DNA of 64,000 bases from Mycteria americana (Eukaryota > Chordata > Aves > Ciconiiformes > Ciconiidae), in contig NW_027445436.1 in assembly GCF_035582795.1 (NCBI RefSeq), positions 3,718,770 to 3,782,769 on the forward strand, given 5' to 3'. This document shows, piece after piece, positions 20,774 through 33,338 of the stretch. The notes under the pieces were generated by a model. It was given only the letters and a program-made list of their open reading frames with translations. It was not told the DNA's origin and did not search any database. Both the position numbers and the translations under genes were made by a program. Numbering within the stretch: the first letter of the stretch is position 1; each line of letters begins with the position of its first letter.

Positions 20774-21337
20774 TGTCCTGGTTTCGGCTGGGATAGAGTT
20801 AATTTTGTTTATAGTGGCTGGTATGGGGCTATGTTTTGGATTTGTGCTGAAAACAGCGTTAATAATACAGAGATGTTTTAGTTGTTGCTGTACTAGTCAA
20901 GGACTTTTCAGCTTCCCATGCTCTGCCAGGTGCAGAAGAAGTTGGGAGGGGACACTGCTTGGACAGCTGACCCCAACTGACCAAAGGGCTATTCCATACC
21001 ATATGACGTCATGCTCAGTATATAAAGCTGGGGAAGAAGAAGGAAGGGGGGACATTTGGAGTGATGGCATTTGTCTTCCCAAGTAACCGTTACGCCTGAT
21101 GGAGCCCTGCTTTCCTGGAGATGGCTGAACGCCTGCCTGCCCATGGGAAGTAGTGAATTAATTCCTTGCTTTGCTTTGCTTGCATGCGTGGCTTTTGCTT
21201 TCCCTATTAAACTGTTTTTATCTCAACCCTCGAGTTTTCTTACTTTTACTCTTCTGATTCTCTCCCCCATCCCGCCAGGGGGGAGTGAGCGAGCGGCTGT
21301 GTGGTGCTTAGTTCCCGGCTGTGGCTAAACTACGACA
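20774..21337 (+). mobile_element. 3' LTR of the non-autonomous element (564 bp)
   Basis: TGTCCTGGTTTCGGCTGGG to TAAACTACGACA. It has the complete U3 with 'CATACCATATGACGTCATGC' (20996-21015; TGACGTCA is a CRE-type site) and TATATAAAG (about 21020-21028). No tRNA-derived insert and no expanded array. Confidence 0.9.
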
Positions 21338-21342
21338 AAGGA

Positions 21343-24300
21343 CTATATACATTTGAATTCCCTATATATATAATCAACATTATCATAACTGAGGCAGCCC
21401 CAGATCATGTAGGGGAAAAAAGAGAAAAGCAGCAATGTTAAACTCTTGCAGAGTTCTATCGGTTGTGTTTTTGGAGTTCCTCACAGCTCTGCCTACTAAG
21501 GGGAATGTAAGATCTACCCATCCTTCCCCTTACACATTTATATACCAGCATAAATTTTGCCACTGAAGGCCAGTAGAACGAGAGCTTCAAGGAGAATGAC
21601 CAAAATGTCTCTCTGGAGAACAGCATCTATGAGGAGACATCACAGAGAAGCAGCTATCTGTTCAATGGCCACCTATCTTTTTTATTTTACAAGGCAAATA
21701 TATTCTTAGCATTCACAGTAGTGCTTTTTCAAAGAAAGGTTATATAAAATGATATAACACATGCACAGACACGCGCCAAAAATAGATGTGAATGACTCAC
21801 TGCACTTATGCAAAGTAAGTTGCGTAAGCCTGTTTTTCTCTGCTCTCAAAAAAACCAAAACAGCACACACTCAACCTTAAAACGTTTGGACAGTTAAAAA
21901 TGCTGAATAAAAGCAGAACTCCTTCAGCTTCTCAGGGTCCTTCACACCCACATTTGGAGTAGTGTTTAACAATGGATAAAAATAGAAAGTTGAAATTTAA
22001 TAGACTCTAACATTTATCATATTATTTAAGAACCTATCAAAACAGTTAGCATCAGAGAACTGGAATTCACTTGAAACAGAATATTGTTGAAAAAAAGAGA
22101 GATCAACAGCTACATTTTGAAGGGAATTTAGTAAGATTCACTGAAATATCACCCTCTAGGTATATAACAGGGGCAGACTAGAAAGAAAATAACCATCTGT
22201 ACTTCTTTTATTCAACAGGTAACTATATTAATGTAATCTGAAAAGAAGTTTATCTTTTTAAAAATCTTGTCAAATTTCCTCTAAGCTATTAAATTAATGA
22301 CATTTTAATTGTTGGCAGATGACATTATAGGAATTGGTTACTTTATATAAGCATGAAATCTGTTTTTTTTTACTAAAGGGCAGGGGCAGTCCCTTATCTG
22401 TCAGAGCAAGGAGTTGATAAGCATGCATGCTAGAGAAGGAACATGAGCAGATTCAGAATGTCCTACATCACTATCTGGGAGTCAAGAATCATTGCCTGCC
22501 ACAGGAGCAAGGTACCACCAATCAGCTGTTTAACCTATAATTTGGAAAAGACATGGACAGTTTGGCATACCAGTCTTGAGAGCTGCCAAACCACACTTTT
22601 GAGTAGACAGGCTGCAAAATTTATATAAATTAAGCCCTAAACTAAGGAATGTGTAACACAAAATGAAACTTTTAATATATACTCAGAAGTGTGATCCACA
22701 ATATTTTAAGAGAACATTTCTGAATAGCCCTTCTTTTGATTGCTGTAGTAATATTACTTTGGTGAATTATTCAAATCTACTGCTGATGAGATAATATCAG
22801 GACAGAAAATTGCCAGCTAACCTACTCTCACAGGATCCTGTTCTCTCTTTCTCATTCACAGCATATAAGTGTATAACACACAAGCAGCATCTTATTGATT
22901 AGAAATTGGATTCTCTGACAGTTGGAAAGTCAAATCCAAGGGATTGTTCACAGATTGAAGTACTATTAAGCATCAGTGAAGAAGGCAGATCTGAAGTTAT
23001 AATTGTCAACACTATTTCTCTTTCACTGAGCAGAGCCAAAGCAGTAACCTCAGAGCACTGAAGAGGATTCTGGCAATGTCTGAGATGGAACAGAACGGTA
23101 GAGAAAGCTACACTGGTAAAGGACAGCAAAGAAGGGGGACAGAACGAGGCAGGCTAGGGGAAGATTCAGAAGGAACCTTAGGCAGAGGAACAAGAAATTT
23201 GAAAGATGAGGCTGTTTTTTAAAGAAATGGTAGCAAGTATTATACTAAAATACTAAGTATTATATTGAAAAACAAGCAAACAAACAAAACCCAACCTGAG
23301 CATATTTTGAATTACTAAATTTTGAGCTACTAGGCTACAATTCTATCTCAGGATTCTGAGAACTATGCATGAGATTTGCTTTCCAGTTTTTTGACATCAG
23401 AAGAATCCCTTGATGGAATTCTAGTCTCATAATTCAAAGAGTTGCCTGTTTTATTTTACATAATGCATGGGCATGGGTCCTGGTCCTGTGCCCACTGCCG
23501 GTTACTTATTCAACATGACAGACACACAGAAAGCAGAATAGAGTATATTTAGAGGAAATAAAAGCATAGACTTTAAGGTCACAAGCCACAGCTCAATGGT
23601 TCTAAAAGATATCTTTAGCAAAATACCATTTTCTCCTCTGTGGTAAATCAACTTTTTCCATTTGAATAAAAATATTGATTTTTGAGCTACAGAGTTTGAG
23701 TTACAGATGATAAAAACCAAATTCTTGCTTTTTGTCACAAGAGGAGTCAAAGCAACACTGATTTTCAGAGAGCTCATGGATAACCAGACTTCAGTTTTAA
23801 ACTGTTGCCAGTACACCAACTATGAAGTACAGGTTTAGAGTATACCAGTAACCCAACAACATGACTGCATTCCTGCTTCAGACACAGAAACTGATAGCAT
23901 TCAGGAACCAATTCTGCTCTGACAGACAGTCCAAGGCAGAATCAGCAGTCCCACTGCCTTCAAATGCTAATCTCAGTTAATACTAATGTCACTAAGAAGA
24001 CCTACATTCACGGATTCATAGCATTCCAAGCAATGGTCTCCATTTGCCTCTTGCTTTTCCTAAGATATTTTTGGTATTAGGGGTAAAAGTCCTTCAAAAC
24101 TGAAAACTACTCTAGGTTTGGATTCAGAAAAGAACTCAAAAAATCCACATGCAACTAGCTGCTGCATTGTTTTCCCCTCAGCTTCAGGACACTTAGGTCA
24201 AAGCAGAAGACAGAGCTGAGCTGGGGGAAAGTATGCTATACTAGACAGCAGCAACACCACAATAATGTCTTTGCTAAAGATCTATCAGTAAACCACTGAT

Positions 24301-25868
24301 TAAACAGATATTTCAATAACAAAATCAATGTAAAAAGTTCCATTCTGAGAAAAGAGATGAAGGACAGTTCATACTGCTGACTGCTTTAACATGTTTTAGA
24401 AACAAGATGCTGCAGATACAAGAAACATTCTAGCCACTGCAACATGGAGCTTAGCATGGGTCATTTATCCTGCACTCTGCTGTGTAGACGAGGTCCAGAA
24501 ATTATATAACTTAGCTAAACCAAAAAACCCCATATCTGTGCATTTATGAAATTTAAGTGCATAATCACACATGAATTCAGTTTGACTAGTATGAAAAACA
24601 TTATGGTTGAGAAAGACACTGGAAGAACCACATGACACAAATCTAAGACCTATCCCTTAATCTTAACTCTATCCCTTCAGAATTCATATAAATTAACTCC
24701 AAGACCTGTAGATACTTTGCTAATAGAATAAAACAAAGCAGAAGATTAAAAAAGTCCCAATCCTACAAAGTTTTATACAGGTAATTACCTTTATGTCTAT
24801 GGGCAGTAAAGTCGCATTAAGTCAAATCATGTTCAAGTCTATGTAATGGGAACTTTTCCTTGTAAGCCTTTTTGCAGCAGGAATGTTTCTGAATAATTAA
24901 TATAAAGCAGTATATTGTCTTTCTACAAATAGTACTATTTCAATATATTTGGATTTCCATTGGACTATTGTCATTCAGTAGAGCCCCAAACAAAAAAAAG
25001 TTTATTTCCTGCATTCTGTCCTTCGAACACCAAAATGGAGTATAAGACAAAGTGCCCAGTCAAAAAAATTAAATATTTTACAAGAATTCATTTTACTGAA
25101 AGCTGCCAAAATATTTACTTTGGTTTAAAGGCATAATCCTGACAAATGATAAGGAGCATAAAGTTCCATGGGAGATAGAGATGATTATATGTTGGTACTC
25201 CATAATGCTTGGACTGATACTTTGACTTTAGTTTTAGGGCGTACAAACTTTAGTTTTGGAAAGTACCACCACCACACCCAGGTTCTATTTTAAGAGACAG
25301 GCAAGAATCTAAGAATTCAATCTGGATTAGTTATATAATTAATTTAAGGTTCAGGTAGGGTATTTTTCTCTGGATTCTTCACTGATTCTTAACAGTTTCC
25401 TGATCCTATTTTCTAGCAGAACAAGACTATTGCCTTATTCATTGTGAGAGTTTAAAGAAGCAAAGATGACTGAAAAAGGAAACTGAAACTTACTCTGAAC
25501 ATTTGTGTTAAATATTTACAGTGTACCTATGGACACAAGTATACATTCACTGAAAATGACAGTCCAGCTGCTAGATTATGCACTGTGGTTGATATGAGGA
25601 TACAATTTATAAACAGACATTATAGCTAAAAGTCCTAAATGTTCTTTGGTTGGTCAAAGTCATATACCTTAGGTATATGTCTTTTGACCAAAGACATTAT
25701 ACCTTAGGCCTTTGAAACAACACTCAGTAACTGAATGAAGCCAGATAGTTGCTACTTGGTAGCTTTCTTACATAGACAAGCTTTCTGACCAAGAACCTGT
25801 TTGTGGACTTTATGAAACAAATTGTTGTTCTAATCCAGTCAGATGATGTAAATCAGTTCCTAACTGAC
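21343..25868. other. Long non-coding stretch
   Basis: AT-rich sequence without recognisable exons, RNA genes or dated repeats. A near-perfect hairpin lies at about 25645-25698. I searched it on both strands for the missing AUH exons without success. Confidence 0.5.
25645..25698. repeat. Inverted repeat (hairpin, arms about 25 bp)
   Basis: TTGGTCAAAGTCATATACCT and its near-complement AGGTATATGTCTTTTGACCA meet with no loop at about 25669/25670. The outer arms extend with CTTTGGT/ACCAAAG after a small indel. Confidence 0.7.
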
Positions 25869-26323
25869 TGCCATGGTTTAACCCCAGCCGGCAGCTAAGC
25901 ACCACACAGCCGCCAGCTCACTCCCCCCACAGTGGGATGGGGGAGAGAATCTGAAGAGCAAAAGCGAGAAAAACTTGTGGATTGAGATAAAAACAGTTTA
26001 ATAGGTAAAGTGTTTCTCAGCCAGCGAGTAGGCTGGGGGTGCACAAGAAGTTGGGAGGGGACACGGCTGGGACAGCTGACCCCAACTGACCAAAGGGCTA
26101 TTCCATACCATATGGTGTCACGCTCAGCATATAAAGCTGGGGGAAGAAGAAGGAAGACGGGGATGTTCGGAGTGATGGCGTTTGTCTTCCCAAGTAACCA
26201 TTCTGTGTGATGAAGCCCTGCTTTCCTGGAGATGGGACACCTGCTTGCCGATGGGAAGGAGTGAATGAATTCCTTGTTTTGCTTTGCTTGCATGCGCGGC
26301 TTTTGCTTTACCTATTAAACTGT
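25869..26323. mobile_element. Fold-back family K LTR (3' part inverted onto U3 part)
   Basis: 25869-26010 is the 3' end of a family K LTR in minus orientation (starts TGCCATGGTTTAACCCC, ends in 'cagtttaataggtaaag'). From 26011 the sequence is family U3/R in plus orientation, ending at 26323 with 'ctttacctattaaactg', the exact complement of the end of the first part. The promoter block (CATACCATATGGTGTCACGC at 26105-26124; CATATAAAG near 26129) is in the plus part. The 5' start and the plus-strand 3' end of the LTR are missing. Confidence 0.8.
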
Positions 26324-27404
26324 GCGGGCTGGGCTCCAGCAGCCAGGCAGGAGGAAATCCTGGGCTGGAATGACTGGAGGAGGTGGCCATGCTCTTAACA
26401 TCACTTACTAGATTACTTATAGGAGTGAGAATCATAAAAAGCAGATATAATTTTTTTCAGTCTTGCATTTAAATGCAAATGAATAAAATGAGGTTTAATA
26501 CAGGTATTTCCTTGTGAAATCCGGTCTTGCGGGCTGAATTTCCAAACAGGCAAACCAACTTTTGCTTTAACAAAGCTGTTGAAACATAGATAACTGGCAG
26601 CAATTGACATTACTTAGAAAACAAGGATGAATCTTCTTATGTGGAGGAATATGGTGAGGAACATTTATTACAGGTACATCCTTAAGATGATCATATCTGT
26701 GATGCACTGTCATGAGGCTTTTCATCCTAAGAATCTGCAAAATTTGAACATGGAATGATCAGTCTATAAAAAATGTGAATGTTAAATGTGAATGTGTAGT
26801 AATGTTCAGACTGTAAGTTAGCAAGCTACTTCATTTAGGACCACGTTTTGCTTTGTTATTCTGCTTGCAGACCCCCCCCCCCCCAATTATTTTAAACTTA
26901 CTCTGCTATAACCAAGCTGATTTAAGCAGACAACTGTATGCGCTAGAATACTGAACACACTGGACTGAGTCATTTACACACAAGCAGTTGCTGGTCTAAA
27001 TAAGGGCTAGGTTTAAATCACTGGCTATATGGATAGCCTAAGGATCATATTTTAATGTTATAATCTCTACTAGGGATCAGGATCTAGAACTCAGATGCTG
27101 CAACAAACCGATAAAGAACCATCCAATTTGCGGAGCTGCTCATGAAAATATTAGGAATGGCTGTGTTGAAGTGGATTATGACTTAAACATGCAACCTGAA
27201 AGCACTGTACAAATAATCTCTTCTATCCATCGTTCCTAGATCCACTGCTTCTTAGACGCATGTTCATTGGCTTTCACCGCTACTTTGAAGAGGAGGCTGG
27301 CCAAAAGAACACAACTAAAACACTATTCAACATGAACAGGATTTTGGGATTGAATCCTGAGTTGTCACAATCTGGGGTATCTTGCATATATTTACATAAA
27401 TAGG
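26324..27404. other. Non-coding stretch
   Basis: No gene was recognised. A C run lies at about 26872-26884. Confidence 0.5.
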
Positions 27405-27783
27405 TGTGCTGGTTTTGGCTGGGATGGAGTTGATTTTCTTTATAGTGGCCGGTATAGGGCTATGTTTTGGATTTGTGCTGAAAACAGTGTTGATAATACA
27501 GAGATGTTTTAGTTGTTGCTGCACTAGTCAAGGGCTTTTCAGCTTCCCATGCTCTGCCAGGTGCAGAAGAAGCTGGGAGGGGACACAGCCAAGATAGTTG
27601 ATCCAAACTGGCCAAAGGGCTATTCCATACCATATGACGTCATGCTCAGTATATAAAGTTGGGGAAGGTGCTTAGTTGCACCTAAGCACCTAAGTTGCAC
27701 CTAAGTTGTACCTTAGTTGCACCTAAGCACACAGCCGAGCAGCTGTGTGGTGCTTAGTTGCTGGCTGGGGCTAAACCACGACA
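27405..27783 (+). mobile_element. Solo family K LTR, internally deleted (379 bp)
   Basis: TGTGCTGGTTTTGGCTGGG to TAAACCACGACA, with a perfect 5-bp target duplication ATAGG (27400-27404 and 27784-27788). After the TATATAAAG box (about 27650) most of the downstream half is replaced by short palindromic units at 27668-27731. The intact duplication shows that the deletion came after or during integration. Confidence 0.9.
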
Positions 27784-27788
27784 ATAGG

Positions 27789-28496
27789 TCAGCTACATAC
27801 CAGCTTTTGAAGAGTCTTGGCAGTATGGACTTATCACATAAAAGATGTAGAGTCAAACTTTCTGCATAAGCATACAGATGTATTATTAACATTCATATGT
27901 AATGAAAATACATCCCTCACAAGTCTATCCTTACAATTTAAATTTTAAACTGTCTTTCTAAGCTGCACGAGACAGACACATTTTTTTAAAAAAGTGTTTA
28001 TACAACTGGCATCACATTTTTTAACATGCTAGAAAGAATTGAGCCAAAGATGATACCACCAAGTCCCTTAGGCTTAAAGGAATACGTTAAATCAATTAGT
28101 GATCACTTGAATAAAGAAACAACTATTTGCTGTATAAGTTCCTTAAAAAAAATACCAAACTCTTCATGTTCTTCTGAAAGTAGTTATATTATGCAATGAG
28201 AAAACTGCAACATATTCTCATCTCTTTGACATTATAAAAGCTTTATTAGCATATGCTCTAGAAATTATACTCAAAGAGTAGCAGTCAGTAGCCAGAACTT
28301 TGAAGAGTTTATAAGCATACATATACAGACTATGCCTTAGACAGTTAATGTACTATTTTGAACTCAAGTATTGCAATAGAACTTAGCTTTGACACAGAAT
28401 GCTCACACCCTCCATAATAAATTCTTTTAACATACTTCATATTTCTTCCCATGTGAATTAGTGTCCTTCGAAGAACTATCTACTAGTGTACTGGTT
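27789..28496. other. Non-coding spacer
   Basis: AT-rich sequence between two solo LTRs. No gene was recognised. Confidence 0.5.
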
Positions 28497-29071
28497 TTGA
28501 CTGGGATAGAGTTAAATTTCTTCATAGCAGCTGGTATGTTTTGGATCTGTGACCAAAATAGTGTTGATGGTAACACACCAGTGTTTTAGCTATTGCTGAA
28601 CAGTGCTTACACAGTGTCAAGATCTTCTCTGTTTCTCACACTGACCTGACAGCAAGTAGGCTGGGGTTGCACAAGTTGGGAGGGGACACAGCTGGGACAG
28701 CTGACCCCAACTGACCAAAGGGATATTCCATACCATATGGCATCACGCTCAGCATATAAAGCTGGGGAAGAAGAAGGAAAGGGGGGATGTTCAGTTATGG
28801 TGTTTGTCTTCCCAAGTAACCATTACACATGATGGAGCCCTGCTTTCCTGGAGATGGCTGAACACCTGCCTGCCGATGGGAAGGAGTGAATGAATTCCTT
28901 GTTTTGTTTTGCTTGCACATGCAGCTTTTGCTTTCCCTATTAAACTGTCTTTATCTCAACGCACGAGTTTTCTCACTTTTGCCCTTCTGATTCTCTTCCT
29001 GATCCCGCTGTGGGGGAGTGAGTGAGCAGCTGTGTAGTGCTTTGCTGCCTTACCAGGGTTAACCCACAACA
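28497..29071 (+). mobile_element. Solo family K LTR (575 bp)
   Basis: TGTACTGGTTTTGACTGGG to TTAACCCACAACA. Flanks ACTAG and AGTAG agree at four of five bases, an old 5-bp target duplication. Promoter block CATACCATATGGCATCACGC at 28730-28749. Confidence 0.88.
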
Positions 29072-30561
29072 AGTAGATAAAATTTGAAGATGAAATCTAA
29101 GTCTAGACTTTGTAAAGGGGGGGTGGAGACTGATCTTATAATCTGTGACAGTTGTTGATTAATGAGCTGCTCATGATTGCTGTAGGCCTCTTCAAACTAC
29201 AAAAGTAAGTGATACTATAGGACTGGAAAGAATGTCCCATCTGGCATGCCACACCTTTGTTGAAACTTAGAATTCACTTTGTCCTCTGCTACATTTATTC
29301 TGGCCTTGAACTTCCACATGTGAATGATAAGATATGCAGTAACACTAATGCATCTCCTTGCTACTTGACTGCTGTTTCTGCAATAGAATTGCTGTATTAT
29401 AGAACTTCCACATTCTAAGTATTGCTGCTTGCAACAATCATAATACATTCTTTATTGGGTTCAAGGTTTTTGCTGGTAGTGCTCTTGCACAAACAAATTA
29501 AAAACATATTCTAGCAAAATAGTGCTATCACAGTCTGAGGGGGTTTGATCTTGTCTGACAGTCTAAACAATTTTATTTATATATACATATGCATACACAC
29601 ATATACATATATACACTTGCATATAACATCAATATATACATATATATTATAATGCATAATGAATATACTGTACAAACATAGTGCATTCTTTATAACTAAG
29701 AAAACCTTCATTCAACTCTATTCCAAGTTTGAAATTGAACATCATTTGAACCTATAATAAAATAGATAACTTGGCAAATCTTTGGTGATAATCATTTTTT
29801 ATTCAATCTTTCAAAAAACTTTTGAGAACATATTTAAAACTCTCTTAATTTTTGCTTATAAAACTTATAGTGTTCTTAAAGTGAAATCAACCCAAACAAA
29901 TTCTTAAAATTGCTCTTTGTATTCTAGTATTTGAGCTCCTGACTCAGACAAAATGAAAACCAACAGAAAAAAATACAAACAGAAAAAGTAGCCTTTATAA
30001 TCCCTCAAAATACACATTACCTTTTAGCTGAACACATTTCTTCTTTTGGTTTATGATTGCAATTATTCTCCTTTTTCTCATTTTTTTGGAGATAGCTGTC
30101 TTTCTAAAACTGTGCACAAAAAGAACATCTTAAAATAACCACATTGTCATCATTATCACATCTTGAATACAGTATCACCCTCATTAGACAATGAAGCCCT
30201 ATGGCTTTTCAGTGGTTTCATTAGGTGTAATACTTGAGAGAACATGGCTAAAATCCCACAAATGAGACCTGAAAGCACATCTTGTTCAATGTATACCACA
30301 CAGAATACCAATGGTTTTCAAATATTTTCTTATTGTAAATCCTCATTCTAATCATAGTATACACCTTTTCAGGGACTGGCTTACATGGAAAAGCAATGAA
30401 ACAAGTCTGTGATAAATTAAGATGTTTGAATTATTCCTTTTGTTTTGCATCTATGAGTTGGTTTTGGTACTGTGACATATCACTATTACCAAACGCCTTA
30501 ATTTACTCTCTAAGTCTCCCAAACTCAGACTCTACTAGCATGATATTCTGCCCTTTTGTGT
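29072..30561. other. Non-coding stretch
   Basis: AT-rich sequence with a (TA/CA)-rich tract at about 29575-29660. No gene was recognised. Confidence 0.5.
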
Positions 30562-31261
30562 TGCATTGGGTGTACATGGCAAGATTTTGGTAGCAGGATG
30601 GTGGTGGCCACAGGGGTGGCCTCTGCCAGAAAAGGTCAGGTTCCAGCCGGCTCTGCAATGGACCCACCACAGGCTAAAGCTGAGCCAATCAGTGAAGTTT
30701 GTGCCACCTCTGTGAAAACACTGCACAGGCAGAGGAGGAGGGAAGAAAAGGTCAGAGAAGGTCAGAGGAGGAAGAGGAAGAGCTCTATGGTGGAGCAGAT
30801 ATTACCTGCAGTACATGGAGGACCTGTGCCAGAGCAGATGAATATTCCTGAAGGAGCTGCAGCCCATGGAGAACCCACACTGGAGCAGAGGAAAAGTGAG
30901 AGAAGGAAGGAGCGACAGAGAGAAACTGTTATGTACTGACTGTGTCCCCCCCCAAGGATCGGGGGAGGGAGAGGAGTCTGGAGTGAAGGAGTAAAACTGA
31001 GCCTGGAAAAGGGGGAAGAAAAAGTGTTGTTTTAATGCTTGTCTTTTTGTTTCTCATTACCTGAATCTACTTTAATTGGCAATAAATTAAATTAATTTCT
31101 CCTAGTCGAGTCTGGTTTGCCCATGACAGTAAATGGTAAGCAATCTCCCTGTCTTTATCTTTTTTTTTTTTTTTTTTTTCAATTTCCTTCCCCATCCCAC
31201 TGAGAAGGGGAATGAGTGACTAGGTGGGAGTTTGGCTGTTAGCCAAGACTAACCCATCTTA
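30562..31261 (+). mobile_element. Solo ERVL-like LTR (700 bp)
   Basis: TGCATTGGGTGTACATGGC to AACCCATCTTA, with a perfect 5-bp duplication TGTGT (30557-30561 and 31262-31266). AATAAA is at about 31081-31086 and a T run at 31161-31179. It has fewer 45-50 bp units than the copy at 2662, which explains the shorter length. Confidence 0.85.
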
Positions 31262-33338
31262 TGTGTTTTGGAGAGACCAGTAATTTTTGGTGCATTCAAC
31301 GAATTTGATTATGGTTAAATGCATCATAAAGAAACAACTGATAAAAATATGAAACAGCTGCACATGATATATATTGTTTCTGTTTTGAATGCAGCTGTTT
31401 AAAAGCAGCTCTAGAAAAACATAGATATGAACCCTCAAGTAGAACTATGAGTAATTGTGTATAGACTGACAGAAATTTCAACAAGTTTGACCCAAATGGC
31501 TCTACAAATCTAATAAAAATGTTCCATAGAACAACATCTTCCAAGTGCTTTTAACTATATAATTATACAAACTCTAAATAAACAAAATACCAAATTTCTT
31601 CAGAGGAGGTGAGATACTTAAAAGCACCAAACTGACTTAAGTCATTCAGATACCTCTGACAAGACGTTGAACAGCAGTCTTATGCCACAGTGTTTAAAGT
31701 CATTAGAAATTTTTTCAATAGACATTCACAGAAGTTACTTAATCAGTGCCTGTTAAAAAAACAGATGCAGCTCAATAACCAGACTATATATAAAAATTAT
31801 GAAACACAAACCAGTCAGCATAGACTTAATATTTTTTCTCCCATTAACATAATTATTTCCTACTCAGTAAAAATAAAAATGACATTTTGGCATTTCAAAA
31901 ATAGGAGAAAATGACCCTCTAGGCTTTATATGACTATCAAAACAAGCATCGGTACTTTGTATGCAAATTACCATGCATGAAACAATTGACTTAGCAAGTT
32001 TATCAGTCAAAAAAGTGTGTGCTCTACTAGTTATAATCAATTTACATGTAAATATATGTCTAAATATGAATTTAAATTAGTTCTCGTCATTTCATGTTGA
32101 TCAGCTGCTTTATCACCGTAGATGTGGACAGTGACCATAGTAATGTTGCAGAAAGAAGAGCATGCATGAGTTTCATGAGATAATGGTAAAAAAATACGAA
32201 GAAATTTTTTTCCATATAAAAAAGATGCCTCTGACTGCTAAGCCATGCTTATTTTCTAGTCAAGTTAACAAAAATACTTTCTAAGAGGCTATTTCCAGAT
32301 ATTTGCTCTATATGCCATTTCCATAGCAAATACACAATATGAATCACAATAGTTTTCTCACCTCATAAACTACTGGATTTCTCTTTCAATGTATGAAAAG
32401 AACCCTGAGGCCTCCACAGAATAAAAAAACCTTTCATTTTTATCTCTGTTGTATATGTAGTATTAGAACCTGTAAAATGATCATTTTGAGGCTGAAGAGA
32501 ATCCTAGCTTTAACAGTGTATTCATCACATTCCTGCACTGAAAAATATTTAATACAATAAAAAAGATAACTGGGGCAAGTAAAATAAAATTCCTTCATAG
32601 CAGACAATGTTGATCAGATGATATTTTTGAAGAATGCAAGCCAAAGCTAAGTTTAGCATACAATAATGTATAATTAAAGTTGGCCTTGAAGATGTCTGAA
32701 TTTAACACAATTAAATGAATATAATGGCAAATTACTTCATCAAAAGGACACCATTATGTGCTATTCTCAAAGTTAATTTCATTGTACTTATAATAGTGTA
32801 AGTCAGATAATAAACAATAATTAACAAAAATAAACAATAATCCTCTTAATTTCCATTAACTTTATTACTAATGTACATATTAAGCTAGAATACACAAATG
32901 TAATTTTTCCTGATACATAGAATCATTTTAATGCATATTTGACTAAATTTCTTATTTTTGGTGTGCAGAAGTCACTTTTAATTTGATAAAATGATACAGT
33001 AGATTTATACTTCATATCACATATAGGTTCTGTCTATATAAAGAATTTACAGAGCTTTTTAAATTGTGGAATGGTGAGTTTCATGCATATGAAATTTTAA
33101 AAAATGCTGCATGACTCTGTGACCTGCCAATACACAGAGCAACCTTCAGAAACTTAAATTAGCATGAGTTGACATACATATCTATCTGGGCCCAGTACAA
33201 GTATGGACACATTGAAAATGTTGTAACATCAGTATGACTTGCTTTTACTTTGGTAGTTGTGATATTCCAGGTGCTGATGTAAAATGCACCTTAATGGTCC
33301 TCATAGCAGTACTTTTACTCCATTGTATTTTAAAGGCA
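31262..33338. other. Non-coding, probably downstream of the AUH stop on the minus strand
   Basis: AT-rich sequence. It would include the AUH 3' untranslated region if the minus-strand terminal exon is real. I could not place a polyadenylation signal with confidence. Confidence 0.45.

Larger units (their letters stand above)
18723..21337 (+). mobile_element. Complete non-coding two-LTR element (family K, non-autonomous)
   Basis: 5' LTR 18723-19421, primer-binding site 19430-19451, internal region 19452-20773 with no meaningful open frame, purine tract 20756-20770, 3' LTR 20774-21337. It is bounded by a perfect 5-bp target duplication, AAGGA at 18718-18722 and 21338-21342. The internal region has no gag, pro or pol resemblance. 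It instead holds about 48-bp tandem units and a 150-bp duplication. It must have been mobilised by proteins of coding relatives such as copies A and B. The two LTRs differ greatly: the 5' LTR lost about 110 bp of U3 and gained a tRNA-derived piece plus a pentanucleotide array. Confidence 0.88.
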
